Below, piece after piece: positions 1 through 12,256 of a stretch of 64,000 nt of DNA. Every line of letters begins with the position of its first letter. Within the stretch, counting starts at the first letter, position 1. Under the pieces are notes generated by a model. That model was not told the DNA's origin. It did no database searches and saw nothing but the letters and a program-made list of their open reading frames with translations. The DNA comes from Lepas anatifera (taxonomy: Eukaryota; Arthropoda; Thecostraca; Lepadidae): the NCBI GenBank assembly GCA_034440635.1, contig JAOTON010000472.1, positions 434,001 through 498,000 of the forward strand, given 5' to 3'. A program made the translations under genes and the position numbers.

Positions 1-335
1 GATACTGAAAACAATACTGTCGCTAGTCATTATTCCAAAGGACCTTGCAGGGTTCCTTCCCCGCCATTGAAGAGCGAATGTTTTATTCAGAGTGCTAATG
101 AGGAAACATAATGGACAAAATAATATATGGCTCCTCTTGGGTATTGGTATTTCCTTTGTACACCCGCTTTTTTTTACACAAAAGAAGGAACAAAATTCAA
201 AGGAATTTCAGACCTAAGCCTTCCATTGTCACTCTCCCCCTCACAAGAAAGTTTCCGTGATCTGAGCTGCATCACCGACGCAAGAGCGCTGCCTTTCTCC
301 ATGTGTGCACCCTGCCAAATATTTCTCGTCAGAGG

Positions 336-402
336 GCGGGACGGGTAGCTTAGTGTATAACCTTGGCAGTTGGTGCGTCGTTAAACCCCAGCTATTATTA
401 TT
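336..402 (+). repeat. SINE, internally deleted copy
   Basis: A short head (GGGTAGCTTAGTGTATAAC) is fused to the shared SINE tail GTTGGTGCGTCGTTAAACCC followed by ATTATTATT. The middle of the element seen at 9871 is missing. Confidence 0.7.
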
Positions 403-2530
403 CTACCGTGGGAGGACAGCCATGATTCCCGTAAAATAGAATTATTCACGTCTCGACAGAAGACCGATGAAATATTGACGAGGAATCCCCAGGCGATAAA
501 ACCACGATCAGTCACCCACAGGTGGGAAGACGCGCCCATCAAACATCCTACTGCACCGCATATTCTAGCTACCAATACCCCCAACAGTTTTTCCTTTTCA
601 TATTTTTCCATGATGCCTTGTCATCCATCCGGTTATTATGTCAGCACATGCAGTAATTCTGGCCGTTTGTTGGAGGGCAGGTCTCCGCCGCGCCCTGACT
701 GGACTGGCCAGGTAGGCCGTCGCCGGCCGGGGCCGCCGTTGTACGCCGCCGTTTGAATCGGCTGCTGGGCGCCAAAGCCGCCGCGCCGATGAGCTGGGCC
801 GCGCCTCAGCACCGGCCCCAGTCAATGGCACCCCCAGGGCTGATGCAGAGCAGCAACCAGTTCTTACCACTGCGCAGCAGCGTGCCGGATCGCGACCTCA
901 GAGCAGCGGCCGAATACAGTGTCTGTGCGCTTCACTTGGGAGTTCACGAATCACGCCATATAAACGGGGTGTATCCTCAAAATGTCCTACTGTCGCAAAG
1001 AAAACTAGTGACTTTCAACTAAGGGAGCCATATGATCCACGCTATTGGTGCGCTCTAAAACTCTAAGCATGGTGATGATGATAGCTTCCAACACAACGGT
1101 GTTGGCGGAATATCTCCAGTAACTCCGTTCCCCAGGATCGCCATGGCGTGCCTCAGGATGCAGGAGGGAGCAGCCAATCCCTCGACCGACTGAATGACTG
1201 CACTCCGTGCTTCTTCCAAGGAGCATCACTAATACACGTTTTAACACAAACCAATTGATGAGGTTCAGAAAACAGGAGAAGAGTTCCACCGTGGAAAGCT
1301 CTTTGCACCGGGAAGGAAACCCCGAAAGGAGATTGTGACCTTCCTAAGGATGCCTCAGAGACTCGGTCCACGACATCGTAAAGGAGCATCATGACGTTCT
1401 CGTCTCCCAATAAGGCTCCGCCCAACGAATGGTGACATAATCTCAGAGAGTGAGACGCCATCTACTCTACAGAGTAGGGTAGATGTGTCCTGCATGGTGT
1501 GCTTGGTCAGGAAAAACTCATTTCGAGCCCAATTCCGTTTATTATTTTGTTGGGCGTGGCTAAAAATCTGATCGACCAGACTCCGCTCATGCATCTTGTA
1601 GTATTATGTTCACCAGTCAACCACGGATGAGGTCACGCTACCACACTGGCCAGAAAGTGGGGAACAAGTGAATAGTATCCACTCGCTGAGGGAAACTACA
1701 CCCTTAAAATGTGTTTGGGGTCATCTTTATCTTTGGTCCATGCTGCCGGTAATTATTCTGTTTTTTTCTTCACATCAGAATTCAATCCGATAACTTTCAG
1801 ATAATTGCACACCAGTCTCTCTTACTTTATAACTTGCTATAGCCACCCATGACAAAAGAGACGAAAGTCACCGGAAAAAAATGGAATAATCATACAAAAC
1901 AGATGCGACCTTAAATGTATTTCTACAGGAGCCGAGGTGCATTCGTGTGACAGGCAAAGAACAAGCTTCGCACACCCGTGACCTGGGAATGGCTAACTAA
2001 GTTGAAACATCTCAGGGATATAAATACTGCCTACAAGAGCGAATACCTGAGGAAGAAACCCCAGCGGATTTGACCGTCATAAAACCCGCATTCTTTAATT
2101 TGGGCATAGAAACGGGCTCGGGTCCAACGGAAACGAGTCTGATAACGGTCCCGCTCCATCCCCAGGGACGGGCCAAGGAAAACGCCTAGTCAGCGCGGTG
2201 TGATATTGTGAGGGGCTGTTAACCACTGGCGGATCGGGGCGGAGAAAATGGCATGTACCCCTCAAACTCCCCCAATTTGCTGGGTATTCTGTAAAAACTA
2301 AGTATTGGAGGTTTTGGCCCCGTCCCCCCCCTCCCCATCCCCAGACAACCGGTGTGGATCCGAAACCGCTAATAACAGAAATACCGCACCAAATTAGCCC
2401 CACTAATTTTCTTCAAATGTCACTCGACTCGGTAAGCTTAAAACAATGACGATGACTCCAACATTGTTGTTCAGAAGGTATACACATGGGCAAGGAACTG
2501 AGCTCCGTCGCATGGTTCTCCCCCACTAAC
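403..2530. other. No recognisable gene
   Basis: No family, splice-bounded exon or repeat recognised. 660-880 is CpG-rich. A minus-strand open stretch at 1153-1461 has no recognisable motif. Confidence 0.5.
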
Positions 2531-2609
2531 CTGCGGTCGCCGAGGCGGTCAGCAGCAGCAGGATCGCCGTTAGCATCACCGCGGGGCTCCGCGGCCCGCC
2601 GGCCGCCAT
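2531..2609 (-). CDS. Possible first coding exon with signal peptide
   Basis: A minus-strand ATG in a GC-rich context opens MAAGGPRSPAVMLTAILLLL and TASATA, a typical cleavable signal peptide, ending at a plausible donor (GCAG|GTTAGT, phase 1). This looks like exon 1 of a secreted or membrane protein whose other exons lie to the left of the window. No second exon can be recognised in 1-2530. Inference from composition and splice signal only. Confidence 0.4.
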
Positions 2610-3150
2610 CGCTGCGGCCCTACCTCCCCGGTAACGGCGATGTCCGGGGCGCCCACCTCTGTGGCCGCGCTTCGCCGCAGGTGCACGATCTGCACAAATC
2701 TCCCTCCGCAGCACTGACGTCCCCGAGAAGATGGTGTGGAGTAAACCCAGCCGTTCTCGATCACGTCTCTGCGGTTAAAAAAACTCCACAGAAAAACTCG
2801 ATGCTCACAACTAATCACACAGGGTTACCTGGAACTCCGGCACCTACCACAGCACCACAGATCTCAAACTTCCCGCTCTATTTCCTGTTCTACACGATCC
2901 TGATTAAAGAAACAAGTCAATTTTCGTGCTTTGCACACAGTTTTTAAGGCAGCTGAAAACCTATCTTCCAGTTCCGGTAACGACGGTCACAAATCGCGGA
3001 CCGCACGCGCGTACCCCACCGCTACCCAACAGTAACTAACCGTCGCCGTGTTGACTACAGCATCTCACCGGTAAACTGGCGGCCCGCACGATTCCAGGCG
3101 CTGCCGCCGCCCCCAGAGACATCTATTAGCAAGTTTGTAAACTACCGGGG
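2610..3150 (-). promoter_or_regulatory. CpG-rich segment upstream of the possible signal-peptide exon
   Basis: CpG-rich DNA directly 5' of the putative exon, compatible with a 5' UTR and promoter. No TATA box is evident. Inference only. Confidence 0.25.
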
Positions 3151-3234
3151 CGGGAAAGAGATGGTAATAGCAAGGGCAGTGGTAATAGTACCTATCAACA
3201 CCAGCCTAACCGAATTTCGACTTTTTGCTTGTGG

Positions 3235-3325
3235 TGTGGTATGTGTGTGTGTGTGTGAGGGAAGGAGACAGAGAGACGGGGAGGAGGGAGACAGAGAGAC
3301 GGGGGAGAGAGGGAGAGAGAGTCTA
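3235..3325 (+). repeat. Microsatellites (TG)n and GAGACGGG-type
   Basis: A short (TG)n run is followed by imperfect AGAGACGGGG/GAGGGAGA repeats. Confidence 0.85.
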
Positions 3326-3389
3326 CCTTATAAGGCTTTTATTCTGGGATATCTAAGGACAATTCTGGCAATATATCTGCCTATGAACA

Positions 3390-4895
3390 GGAACGGCGGA
3401 TTCCGAGGGGCAAGCGGTGCAATTGCACCCCTTGAATTTTTCAAGGGGTGCAAAAGTATCTCTTTGCACCCCTTGTTTTGGCTTGGTCCAGGAGGCGCCC
3501 CTCCCCGGATTTTTCCGGCACCCCAGGCCGGTCAGAGAAAACCAAGTCTAATCACCGCCTACCTGAAGAGGTGGGATCCTCTTTGAGAAATAAAGTCACT
3601 TTCAGGCATGAATGACGCCCCTTGCCATCAAATCCGCGCCCTGGACAGCAAATGGCGCCCTCCCCCTGAGTAAAGGCACCCCTCTAGATAGTATAGGCGC
3701 CCTTCCCTGAGTAAAGGCGCGCCTCTGGATAGCATGGGCGCCCTTGGATAGCGTAGGCGCCTCCTGGACAGCAGGGGTGCCACCAAAGAAGAGCAACGGT
3801 GCCTCTGGATATCATATGCGCCCCCTGGTTAGCACAGGCACTCCTGAACAGCAACAGGCGCCCTCACAGAGAAAAGGCCCCCCTCTGGATAGCATAGGCG
3901 CCCTTGGATAGGAAAGGCGCCCCTAGAGAGCAGAGGTGCCTCCTGGCGAGCAAAAGACGTTCCCCGGAGAGTAATGGCGACAGGGACGAGGGATTCCGAG
4001 GGAGAGGGGGGGCACGGTGTACAGTTGCACACAATGAAAAGAATGATGGTATGTAAAAGTACCTTTTTGCACACATGGTTTTTACTTGATCCGAAGAGGT
4101 GCCCTCCCCCTCCTCATGGATTTGGGTGGCATGCCCCGGATTTGGCCGGCGCCCCCGGACGGTCACGAGAAAATTAGACTTAAACACCGCCTACCTGAAG
4201 AGGTAGTACCTTCTGTGTAAAATAAAATACACTTAATATAATTGGCGCCTCCTGACATCAAACCCGCCCAATGGAGGGTAAATAGGTGCCCCAGGAGAGA
4301 AAAGGTGCCTCCTCTGGATAGCATAGACGTCCTTGGATAGCAAAGGCACCCCTAGACAGCAGAGACGCCCCTGGACAAAAAGGATCCACCACAGAGTAAA
4401 GGCAACCCCTCTTGATGGCATAGGCGCCCTTGGATAGCAAAGGCGCACCCTTGACAGCAGAGACGCTCCCTGAACAGAAAAAGATGTCCCGAGAAGAGCA
4501 ACGGCGCTGCTGAATAGCATAGGTGCCCACTGGCTAGAGCAGGCGCTCCCTGGCCAGAAAAGACGCCCCCCCCTCTCACAGAGCAATGGCGCCCCGGGGT
4601 AGCATAGGCGCCCGTTGGATGGAAAGGTGCTCTCCCAGAGTAAAGTCGCCCCCTGGACAGCATAAAGCGCCCCCTCCCCAAAGAGCAAAGGCTCCCCCTA
4701 CAGAGCAAAGGCACCCCTGTGGAAAGCATAGGTGCCCCTGGATAGCATAGATGCCTCTGGATAGCAAAGGCACCCCTGGACAGCAGAGGCACCTCCTAGA
4801 CAGCAAAAGTCGCCTCCCCCACAAAGCAAAGGCTCCCCGTGGATACCATAGGCGCCCTTGGATAGCAAAGGCGCCCCTTGGACAGCAGAGAAAAT
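3390..4895 (-). repeat. Composite repeat: unique module plus degenerate GGCGCC minisatellite, twice
   Basis: Two copies of the same two-part arrangement. A 200-250 bp module (3395-3600 and 3985-4250, sharing GATTCCGAGG, TTTTTGCAC and CACCGCCTACCTGAAGAGGT) is followed by a degenerate array of about 18-20 bp units of the type GGATAGCATAGGCGCCC (3605-3975 and 4243-4895). In the minus strand the array is open for long stretches and yields spurious repeats such as RGAYAIQ; this is not a gene. Confidence 0.85.
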
Positions 4896-5575
4896 TTGTC
4901 GGCGGTTTGCCCTGAGTAGGGTAGAGTGGGGTAAGACGCATACGTTAAGGGAGAATGTGTCTGTACCAATCCTGCGTGGATGAAATTGCCTCGTGTTTTC
5001 TTTGTTAAGTTCTGCGATCTTCTGTCTACACTGGGATAGAAATTTGGGACTCTAACACTATGCGAAGTGTGCGAAATTTGTATTTTCTTGAGACCATGTA
5101 AAAGGCGTTTTACCCCGATAGCGGGGTAAAACGCCCTAGCACCGGGGCAAAACGCCGTCATATAACACACAGCGCATACTGTATCTCGTTACATGAACAA
5201 GTGGCAACATTGTTGTGATTACGCTTTATGGTAATGTTGTGACAAAGTGGGCAAGTTATTCGAGGCATTAAAGCCCGACACAGCAAAAATAGCAAATAAG
5301 CTTTTTTACCTATTAACGGAAAACGCGAAAGCAATTTAAGATAGCGTCCCAACATATTTTAGGGGTGCAAAGCATCTTAAAGCACCTCCGGTTTATTCTG
5401 CCTGCAAGTGGTTCTTCTTCGGTATGTCTTCCCATATTCTGGAACATAATGTCAAGGTAGGATGAGGATGGGTATGTATAATCTGGAAAATTTATTTAAC
5501 GACGATGATGGTTCGGGATCGCTATATGCAAACAGTGCTTTGAGCAGATCCATGACGAAAGTAGGTATTTAATAC

Positions 5576-5762
5576 ATCGGCGGATCCAGAAGCAACTTTT
5601 GTAGGGGCCAAACCAACCTTAGGGGAGGGGGTAAGTCAAGATGAAATCTCAAAAACGTAGTATTTAAAAAAAGGCCAAAATTTGGCCTTGAGGGGGAAAA
5701 TATACTTTTTAGGTTTTGGTGGGGACCATGGCCCCTTTATCCCCCTTTGAATCCGTCAGTGA
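5576..5762. mobile_element. Nested MITE-like palindrome (copy 1)
   Basis: Begins CGGCGGATCCAGAAGC and ends TGAATCCGTCAGTG, imperfect inverted ends with internal GGGGCC/GGCCCC and an AAAATTTGGCC hairpin. A second copy lies at 7077-7265 inside the duplicated B segment. Confidence 0.55.
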
Positions 5763-7076
5763 ATTAAGACCACCCCTCAAGATGACCAAATGAGAGCAAA
5801 CGCGACAACTTTCCTGTGTGCTATAGGAACTAATATTTGAAATTCAATGTCTTCTGTTACGGTGATTTTTTAACCCAACGTACTTCGCCATCACGACCAG
5901 TAGTGGTCGTGATGGTGGTAATAGCGATAGCAGCCCTACCTCCATGTCCTACCTATCCGAAGGACACACTTATCCATTGGGGTAAAATGCCTACCAAATA
6001 TTGGGGTAAGGCGCCTGGGGCGTCTTACCCCGCACTACACATGGGCATCTTACCCACGTAGCAACGGCAGCGTCGCAACAAATATTACTCAATTCTGCGG
6101 CGTTTCTATGCCGCAAAGTGGCTGTCAAAATGCCGCACAAACTAGCTGTTTTAACCTCACAAATTGCCGTGAGTGCATCTAAAACGCATACAGTACAATC
6201 GCGACTTTAAGATAGCTTGCTTTTATATCCGGAGGGGCAAAAACAACAAATGTTTGCTGAAAATTACCGGAGCAGACTAGGCACGCCCAAACACGCTCAG
6301 GACCCGATCAGAAAGACCGTTACCAGAAAAAATACTAGATGGAGGGTCCAGTTCCTACATCAGCCTGTAGACGGTAGTAGGCGTCTTACCCAGGTGGGCG
6401 CGTTACCCCACTCTACCCTACCTACTTTCGTCATGGATCTGCTCAAAGCACTGTTTGCATATAGCGATCCCGAACCATCATCGTCGTTAAATAAATTTTC
6501 CAGATTATACATACCCTTCCTCATCCTACCTTGACATTATGTTCCAGAATATGGGAAGACATACCGAAGAAGAACCACTTGCAGGCAGAATAAACCGGAG
6601 GTGCTTTAAGGTGCTTTGCACCCCTAAAATATGTTGGGGTGCTATCTTAAATTGCTTTCGCGTTTTCCGTTAATAGGTAAAAAGCTTATTTGCTATTTTT
6701 GCTGTGTCGGGCTTTAATGCCTCGAATAACTTGCCCACTTTGTCACAACATTACCATAAAACGTAATCACAACAATGTTGCCACTTGTTCATGTAACGAG
6801 ATACAGTATGCGCTGGGTGTTATATGACGGCGTTTTGCCCCGGGGCTAGGGGCGTTTTACCCCGCTATCGGGGTAAAACGCCTTTTACATGGTCTCAAGA
6901 AAATACAAATTTCGCACACTTCGCATAGTGTTAGAGTCCCAAATTTCTATCCCAGTGTAGACAGAAGATCGCAGAACTTAACAAAGAAAACATGAGGCAA
7001 TTTCATCCACGCAGGATTGGTACAGACACATTCTCCCTTAACGTATGCGTCTTACCCCACTCTACCCTATTTAATA

Positions 7077-7265
7077 CATCGGCGGATCCAGAAGCAACTT
7101 TTGTAGGGGCCAAACCAACCTTGGGGGAGGGGGTAAATCAAGATGAAATCTCAAAAACGTAGTATTTAAAAAAAGGCCAAAATTTGGCCTTGAGGGGGAA
7201 AATATACTTTTTAGGTTTTGGTGGGGACCATGGCCCCTTTATCCCCCTTTGAATCCGTCAGTGAA
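7077..7265. mobile_element. Nested MITE-like palindrome (copy 2)
   Basis: Near-identical to the copy at 5576, carried along by the duplication of segment B. Confidence 0.55.
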
Positions 7266-7923
7266 TTAAGACCACCCCTCAAGATGACCAAATGAGAGCA
7301 AACGCGACAACTTTCCTGTGTGCTATAGGAACTAATATTTGAAATTCAATGTCTTCTGTTACGGTGATTTTTTAACCCAACGTACTTCGCCATCACGACC
7401 AGTAGTGGTCGTGATGGTGGTAATAGCGATAGCAGCCCTACCTCCATGTCCTACCTATCCGAAGGACACACTTATCCATTGGGGTAAAATGCCTACCAAA
7501 TATTGGGGTAAGGCGCCTGGGGCGTCTTACCCCGCACTACACATGGGCATCTTACCCACGTAGCAACGGCAGCGTCGCAACAAATATTACTCAATTCTGC
7601 GGCGTTTCTATGCCGCAAAGTGGCTGTCAAAATGCCGCACAAACTAGCTGTTTTAACCTCACAAATTGCCGTGAGTGCATCTAAAACGCATACAGTACAA
7701 TCGCGACTTTAAGATAGCTTGCTTTTTATATCCGGAGGGGCAAAAAACAACAAATGTTTGCTGAAAATTACCGGAGCAGACTAGGCACGCCCAAACACGC
7801 TCAGGACCCGATCAGAAAGACCGTTACCAGAAAAAATACTAGATGGAGGGTCCAGTTCCTACATCAGCCTGTAGACGGTAGTAGGCGTCTTACCCAGGTG
7901 GGCGCGTTACCCCACTCTACCCT

Positions 7924-9870
7924 AGTTGCGTTCCCTTCTGTAACTCCGTTCACTTTTTCGCCTCACCAATTTAATCACCATATATGACTTGGCGTATTCG
8001 TTCTGCCCCCCTACTTACTGGAGCCCAAAACCCCCAAACTCTGTACACTACCACATACAGAACGCGGCACGGTCCTCCTCTCACTCTCCAGGTCTTCAAC
8101 GGTTGCGCCGCAGCCGTATATCAAAGTACGGAGCTCGTCGTCTGCAGGGGGAGGGGAATTTCACATTGTATACTCTCAGCATTATACTTCGCGCCAAAAC
8201 AAGCCAGCATAATTCCGTTCGCATAAAATGAGAAGGGCATTAGGCCCTAAGATATATAACAGTAAAGAGGGGTTATGTGTGAGATCCTAAGAGTATAAAA
8301 AAACGTTTATAAAAATATGAAAATTCTGAAAAAAATCTTATCCCAGCCTGCTTTATGAGGGACCTCAGAACAACAGAGAATTGTGGGAACTTATTTCACT
8401 CCGCACTCATTTCTCTAAAATTACAAATTGCTCCCAGTGACATGTCAGAGCAGATCCGCTTATGCAACCAATTTTGCCTGATACGAAATCGTGCGGATGA
8501 AAGGGGTCGCTTTGAATCTAATTCGGGATGAGTATTACTGGTATGGTTGACTTCCAGTTATGACCACTAAATGCCAACAAGTGAAATCCTAAATGGCGAT
8601 GCTAAACACCACTCAGGGGCAGGCAATTGTGAAACGGTTGAGGGAAATTTTTCCTAACATACCGATGAAAATGTTTTGAATGTTTAACAACTCAAATATC
8701 TCCATTAAAGAGAAAATAATCAATCAAAGGGAATAGACCTCTTTGTCGATACTCTAAAGATAACAATTTATGGACAAAATAGGTCGGAAAAATCATGAAG
8801 CCAATTTTTTTCTACCTCCAATCGTTAAAAACAAATATATCGCTAATTATCTTACTACGCTGTGTTTATCCAAGCATCACATGTAATCACGAATCTGGCA
8901 GCTTGTGGCGGCTTGTGGGATGTAAGGTTGCGTGGTCATGCCATTTGTTAACATTCGTCAGGGGACATGCGCTGTCAGAACGGATTTTTCATGCTTTGGA
9001 ATAAGTTAGTAAGTCCCCCTTCTTGGAAATTTAAAGCTTGCGAAAATTTTATACACAGAGCTCTGGTTGAAATTATATATGCCAATGGTGGTTTCTCGAC
9101 AGGCCGCGTACAAAAATACTCTCTCAGTTCAAAACCCAACTATAAAAGTGGGACACCGTTTAACTTTTCGCAGATACGGACCCGTGCGAGTAAAACTGCA
9201 CAGGGCAAGTTAAAGTCAGTATTTGCGACATTAAGGTGGAGATCCCCGTTTAAACTTTTTTGGGGGGGGGGGGGCGTCTCGACCAGGCGTTATGTAATTT
9301 TGGAGCTTGGGGTCTGCGCCAACGTTGCAAAACATAGCATGGGAAGAAGGCGAGGTAAGAAAAATAACGAAAATTAGCGTTACGCCATTTATGGAGGCTG
9401 CCTTATTTACAAGAGATCACCGGCCTTTTAGACACGCGCACTTCAAATGAGGCATTTCACCGAAAACCGAGAAAAATCAAGAAAGCGAGAAATCAGTAGT
9501 CCGGACACTCATATGTCTTAAAAGAATAAGGAGTCTTTTCTGATGTTGAGCGGTGCTTTCCGTGCTCTTGCACACCTAAAATCATACAAGTTTACACCCT
9601 TGGCACCACACCTTAACTGAAAAAGTTTGTTATTGTCAGGTGTTTTCCGGGATAAGAAGGCCTAAAGTTTTGGGTAAAAAAGTTGCATCCAATGAAAAGT
9701 AATGCATCAATCACGTACTTTAAAAATCGCACGGGTGGATTCATTACAGAGAGACTATTACAACAATAAGTCAATACATGCAACATACAATCGGCCACGT
9801 TAAGGCACACTTCTCTCAATAAAGTCGACATAACTGAAGGTACTCACTGTTGTCAACGGATTTCATGCCG
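7924..9870. other. No recognisable gene
   Basis: AT-rich non-coding DNA with short spurious open frames and a poly-G run near 9265. Nothing further recognised. Confidence 0.5.
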
Positions 9871-10050
9871 GGGGATGAGGTGGCTTAGTGGATAGCACCC
9901 TTGTTTCTAAGCCACCGGTCCCGGTTTCACAAGTCCCGGCGGAGCCTCTGAATAAGTCGATCTGATCCCCAAATCCTTCCAACAGGGTGGAGTTGGCGAC
10001 GCCTATGACCCTGCAGTTGGTGCGTCGTTAAACCCCAACAATTATTATTT
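9871..10050 (+). repeat. tRNA-derived SINE, full-length-looking
   Basis: tRNA-like head (GGTGGCTTAGTGGATAGCAC as A-box region, GGTTTCACAAGTCCCGG near the B-box), a middle part (GCCTCTGAATAAGTCGATCT, GAGTTGGCGACGCC), and the tail GTTGGTGCGTCGTTAAACCC ending in ATTATTATTT. Confidence 0.8.
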
Positions 10051-10189
10051 AACGGCTTTCATGCCGACGACGTTTACGCAGTAATCCTCTGCCAACTTTT
10101 GGACATTTTCCTCCAAATCCTTAAAGTACACTTCACGCAAATTGTGCCTTCGGACGCATATTTGTGAGAATTGTGCACTTTGTGATTTT

Positions 10190-10560
10190 CACCTCATGTC
10201 AATGCGCGTGTTAGGACTGCTCAATGTCAAGGGGAAAATCACAGGTCAAGGTCAAAGGTCTTTTCGAACTTCAAACCCTCATTTTCCGTAAAGGCAGGTA
10301 TAGTGCCAGTTAATTGTAGATACATACATTATTGGGAATATGTCATATTGGTAGGCCATAGGTCAGTGACCTTGAATGAACTTGACCTCAAACTTTCAGA
10401 GAGCATTGTGTGGGAACTTTCCTCTATGGCTTTATTCCGCTTTTGGTGTATTCCCGGTTGCTTCTGCATAATCACGACATTTTCCAAAATGTCTCCAGCA
10501 CGGCTCAGATTTGACCTTTACCTTTGACCTTGAAAATATTCACCTAGGTCAATGGAACTT
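10190..10560. repeat. AGGTCA-rich dispersed repeat
   Basis: Dense AGGTCA/TGACCT hexamers in both orientations. Begins near TCAATGCGCGTGTTAG, which matches the end of the TTAA-bounded element at 52041, so it is probably a related decayed copy. Confidence 0.5.
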
Positions 10561-11525
10561 AGTTGTAACGTAAATAACCATCAAACCCACTCACCCTATT
10601 TTTAGGAAAAGGGGGCAAATGGGCGTTATTCTAACCCTTTTGGTTTTTGAGATCTCAGGAGATGGGGCACTTTTGGACCCATTCCACTGCTCGTTGACGC
10701 TCGGCCCTCTGCACTGTGCATGTTAAATCCAGAAAATCCGCCTCTGGTGAACAAGTGTTTAAGATTTTGACAAGCATCTCAACTCACATTCTCTTGGTCA
10801 AAAGCTCCGCCGCACCCACAGCACAAGCCTTGACTAATTGTAAACAAAGCAACGAAAATAGCGCGTTGCGGCATGACTGTGGGCTCATGGCGGATCTAGG
10901 CCGATGGTTTGGGAGACCACGGGACCTCACAATCTCGAAAAAAATACAGTCAACTTACCCGTTCCTTTCAAGAAAATGACATGGATTAACGGTAACGGGT
11001 GACCATTGCCAGATTCTCCGCCCTGGACTCGCCCCTGCGTGAGCCTGTGCCCGTGCCTCTACCAACATCTACCGTGTGGACACTGTCATTTGACTAAGCT
11101 AAGAAAGAACAAAGCTGACCCTGAGAGAAGCTCAAATTAACTTGAATTACTGCTTTTTATGGCATTCATGAGACCTAGGTATCCCTTCACGTAAAAATGT
11201 CAGAACATTTATCCGGGGCTTACAGCCTTAGGACCCACCCTACCGAAAGCCAAGGCCCAAAAGTTTGCCTTTCATCTACTTGGCCTAACACGTGAAAGTA
11301 CTAAGCACGCATTTCATTTGCCGATCAATCAAACAAAACGTGGACAAACAATAAATATCTCCCTTCAGCACCAAATGCAGAGATCGAAAGACAAAACTGT
11401 ATCGAACAATTTACTGATTTCAGTCCAATTGGAACCAAATTTTGAAAATGTTGGTAACTTAACAGCGTGGAAGGCAACAACGAGCCTATATCCGTTTTTT
11501 TTTTAGTTTTGGAAGTTTTGTGTCA

Positions 11526-11590
11526 GTATCATGTTGCAGTTTGACTGTCCATACCACTTTCTTGCAAGTGGCAACGCTTCTGTGCAAAAC
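11526..11590 (-). repeat. Fragment of dispersed repeat family R
   Basis: Resembles 44865-44965 and, inverted, 61775-61870 (ATCATGTTGCAGTTTGACTG, CACTTTCTTGCAAGTGGCAACGC). Confidence 0.5.
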
Positions 11591-11697
11591 ATTCCAGCCA
11601 ATCAGTTTTAAACCATTTTGAAGAAATGAAACTTGTCTCGGCACGGTTTCCGAAATCTTGACTTTAAACGGTTGTTTCAAGCCTTACTGTGTGTTTC

Positions 11698-11968
11698 TTA
11701 CATAAATATAAGGGACTTCTCCATTAGTGAAAATTAAAAACGTTCGGAGCTTTCGGCTATATTTTATCAGCCTTCGTCAGCGAGTGGTCGGATCGATCGG
11801 TGGACATCGGAAGACTGAGGGATATCGGAGGACTTCCGACTTCACGTGTAGTCTTCCAATGTCCACCGATCGATCCGGCCACTCGCTGATGAAGGCTGAT
11901 AAAATATAGCCGAAAGCTCCGAGCATTTTTCATTTTCACTAGTGGAGAAGTCCTTTATATTTATGTAA
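11698..11968. mobile_element. Foldback MITE, arms about 118 bp
   Basis: Arms 11698-11816 and 11850-11968 are near-perfect inverted copies (TTACATAAATATAAGGGACT... ), leaving a roughly 33-bp loop. Shares TTCGGAGCTTTCGGC/TTCGAAGCTTTCGAC and GGACTT-TCTCC blocks with the element at 20739. Confidence 0.85.
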
Positions 11969-12080
11969 TTCATTCACATCCACTTATCATGCCATTTCGA
12001 GAATTGTGTATTTCTTGTTCCCGTGTTTCATGCCGCCTAGGATTACCTTAGTCCGGAAACGGACCGATCACAGTGATAAC

Positions 12081-12256
12081 CGGGCGATGGGTGGCTTAGT
12101 GGACAGCATTGAAATCTACAAACTCACCGGTCTCCAGCTCAAGTTCCGGCAGAGCCTCTGAATAAGTCAACCTGATCTCCGAATTCCTCCAAACAGGATG
12201 AGAGTTGGCGACGCCTTTTAACCCAGGCAGTTGGTTAAACCACAACAATTATTGAT
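12081..12256 (+). repeat. tRNA-derived SINE (diverged copy)
   Basis: Same head and middle as 9871 (GGTGGCTTAGTGGACAGCAT, GCCTCTGAATAAGTCAACCT, GAGTTGGCGACGCC) and a shortened tail CAGTTGGTTAAACCACAACA. Confidence 0.8.

Larger units (their letters stand above)
4918..7923. mobile_element. Rearranged DNA element, order A-B-rcA-B, shared TIR
   Basis: Outer ends are inverted copies of AGGGTAGAGTGGGGTAA. Segment A is 4918-5565 and segment B 5566-6419. A is repeated inverted at 6420-7068 and B is repeated directly at 7069-7923, nearly identical. Each internal joint coincides with a copy of the terminal motif or the same B start (TATTTAATACATCGG). GGGGTAA[A/G][A/G]CG-like motifs recur throughout both segments, as transposase-binding subterminal repeats often do. 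No transposase is seen, so this is a non-autonomous element. Flanks allow a TA or AGT target duplication. Confidence 0.85.

Noticed and set aside
381..611. Minus-strand ORF with hydrophobic stretches
   Set aside because: No splice context, family resemblance or conserved pattern could be identified.
4233..4941. Several minus-strand ORFs of 120-150 residues (LLSRGAYAIQ-type)
   Set aside because: Translations of the degenerate GGCGCC minisatellite in different frames.
9871..9960. A tRNA gene
   Set aside because: A- and B-box-like motifs are present but the cloverleaf is degenerate and the shared SINE tail follows; likewise at 23015-23215 and 23640-23720.
10200..10560. AGGTCA clusters as genuine hormone-response elements
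   Set aside because: The hexamers are part of a dispersed element family; no evidence here for a regulatory role, so kept only as a hypothesis.
11727..11939. Two similar 60-residue ORFs on opposite strands
   Set aside because: They mirror each other because the region is a foldback palindrome.
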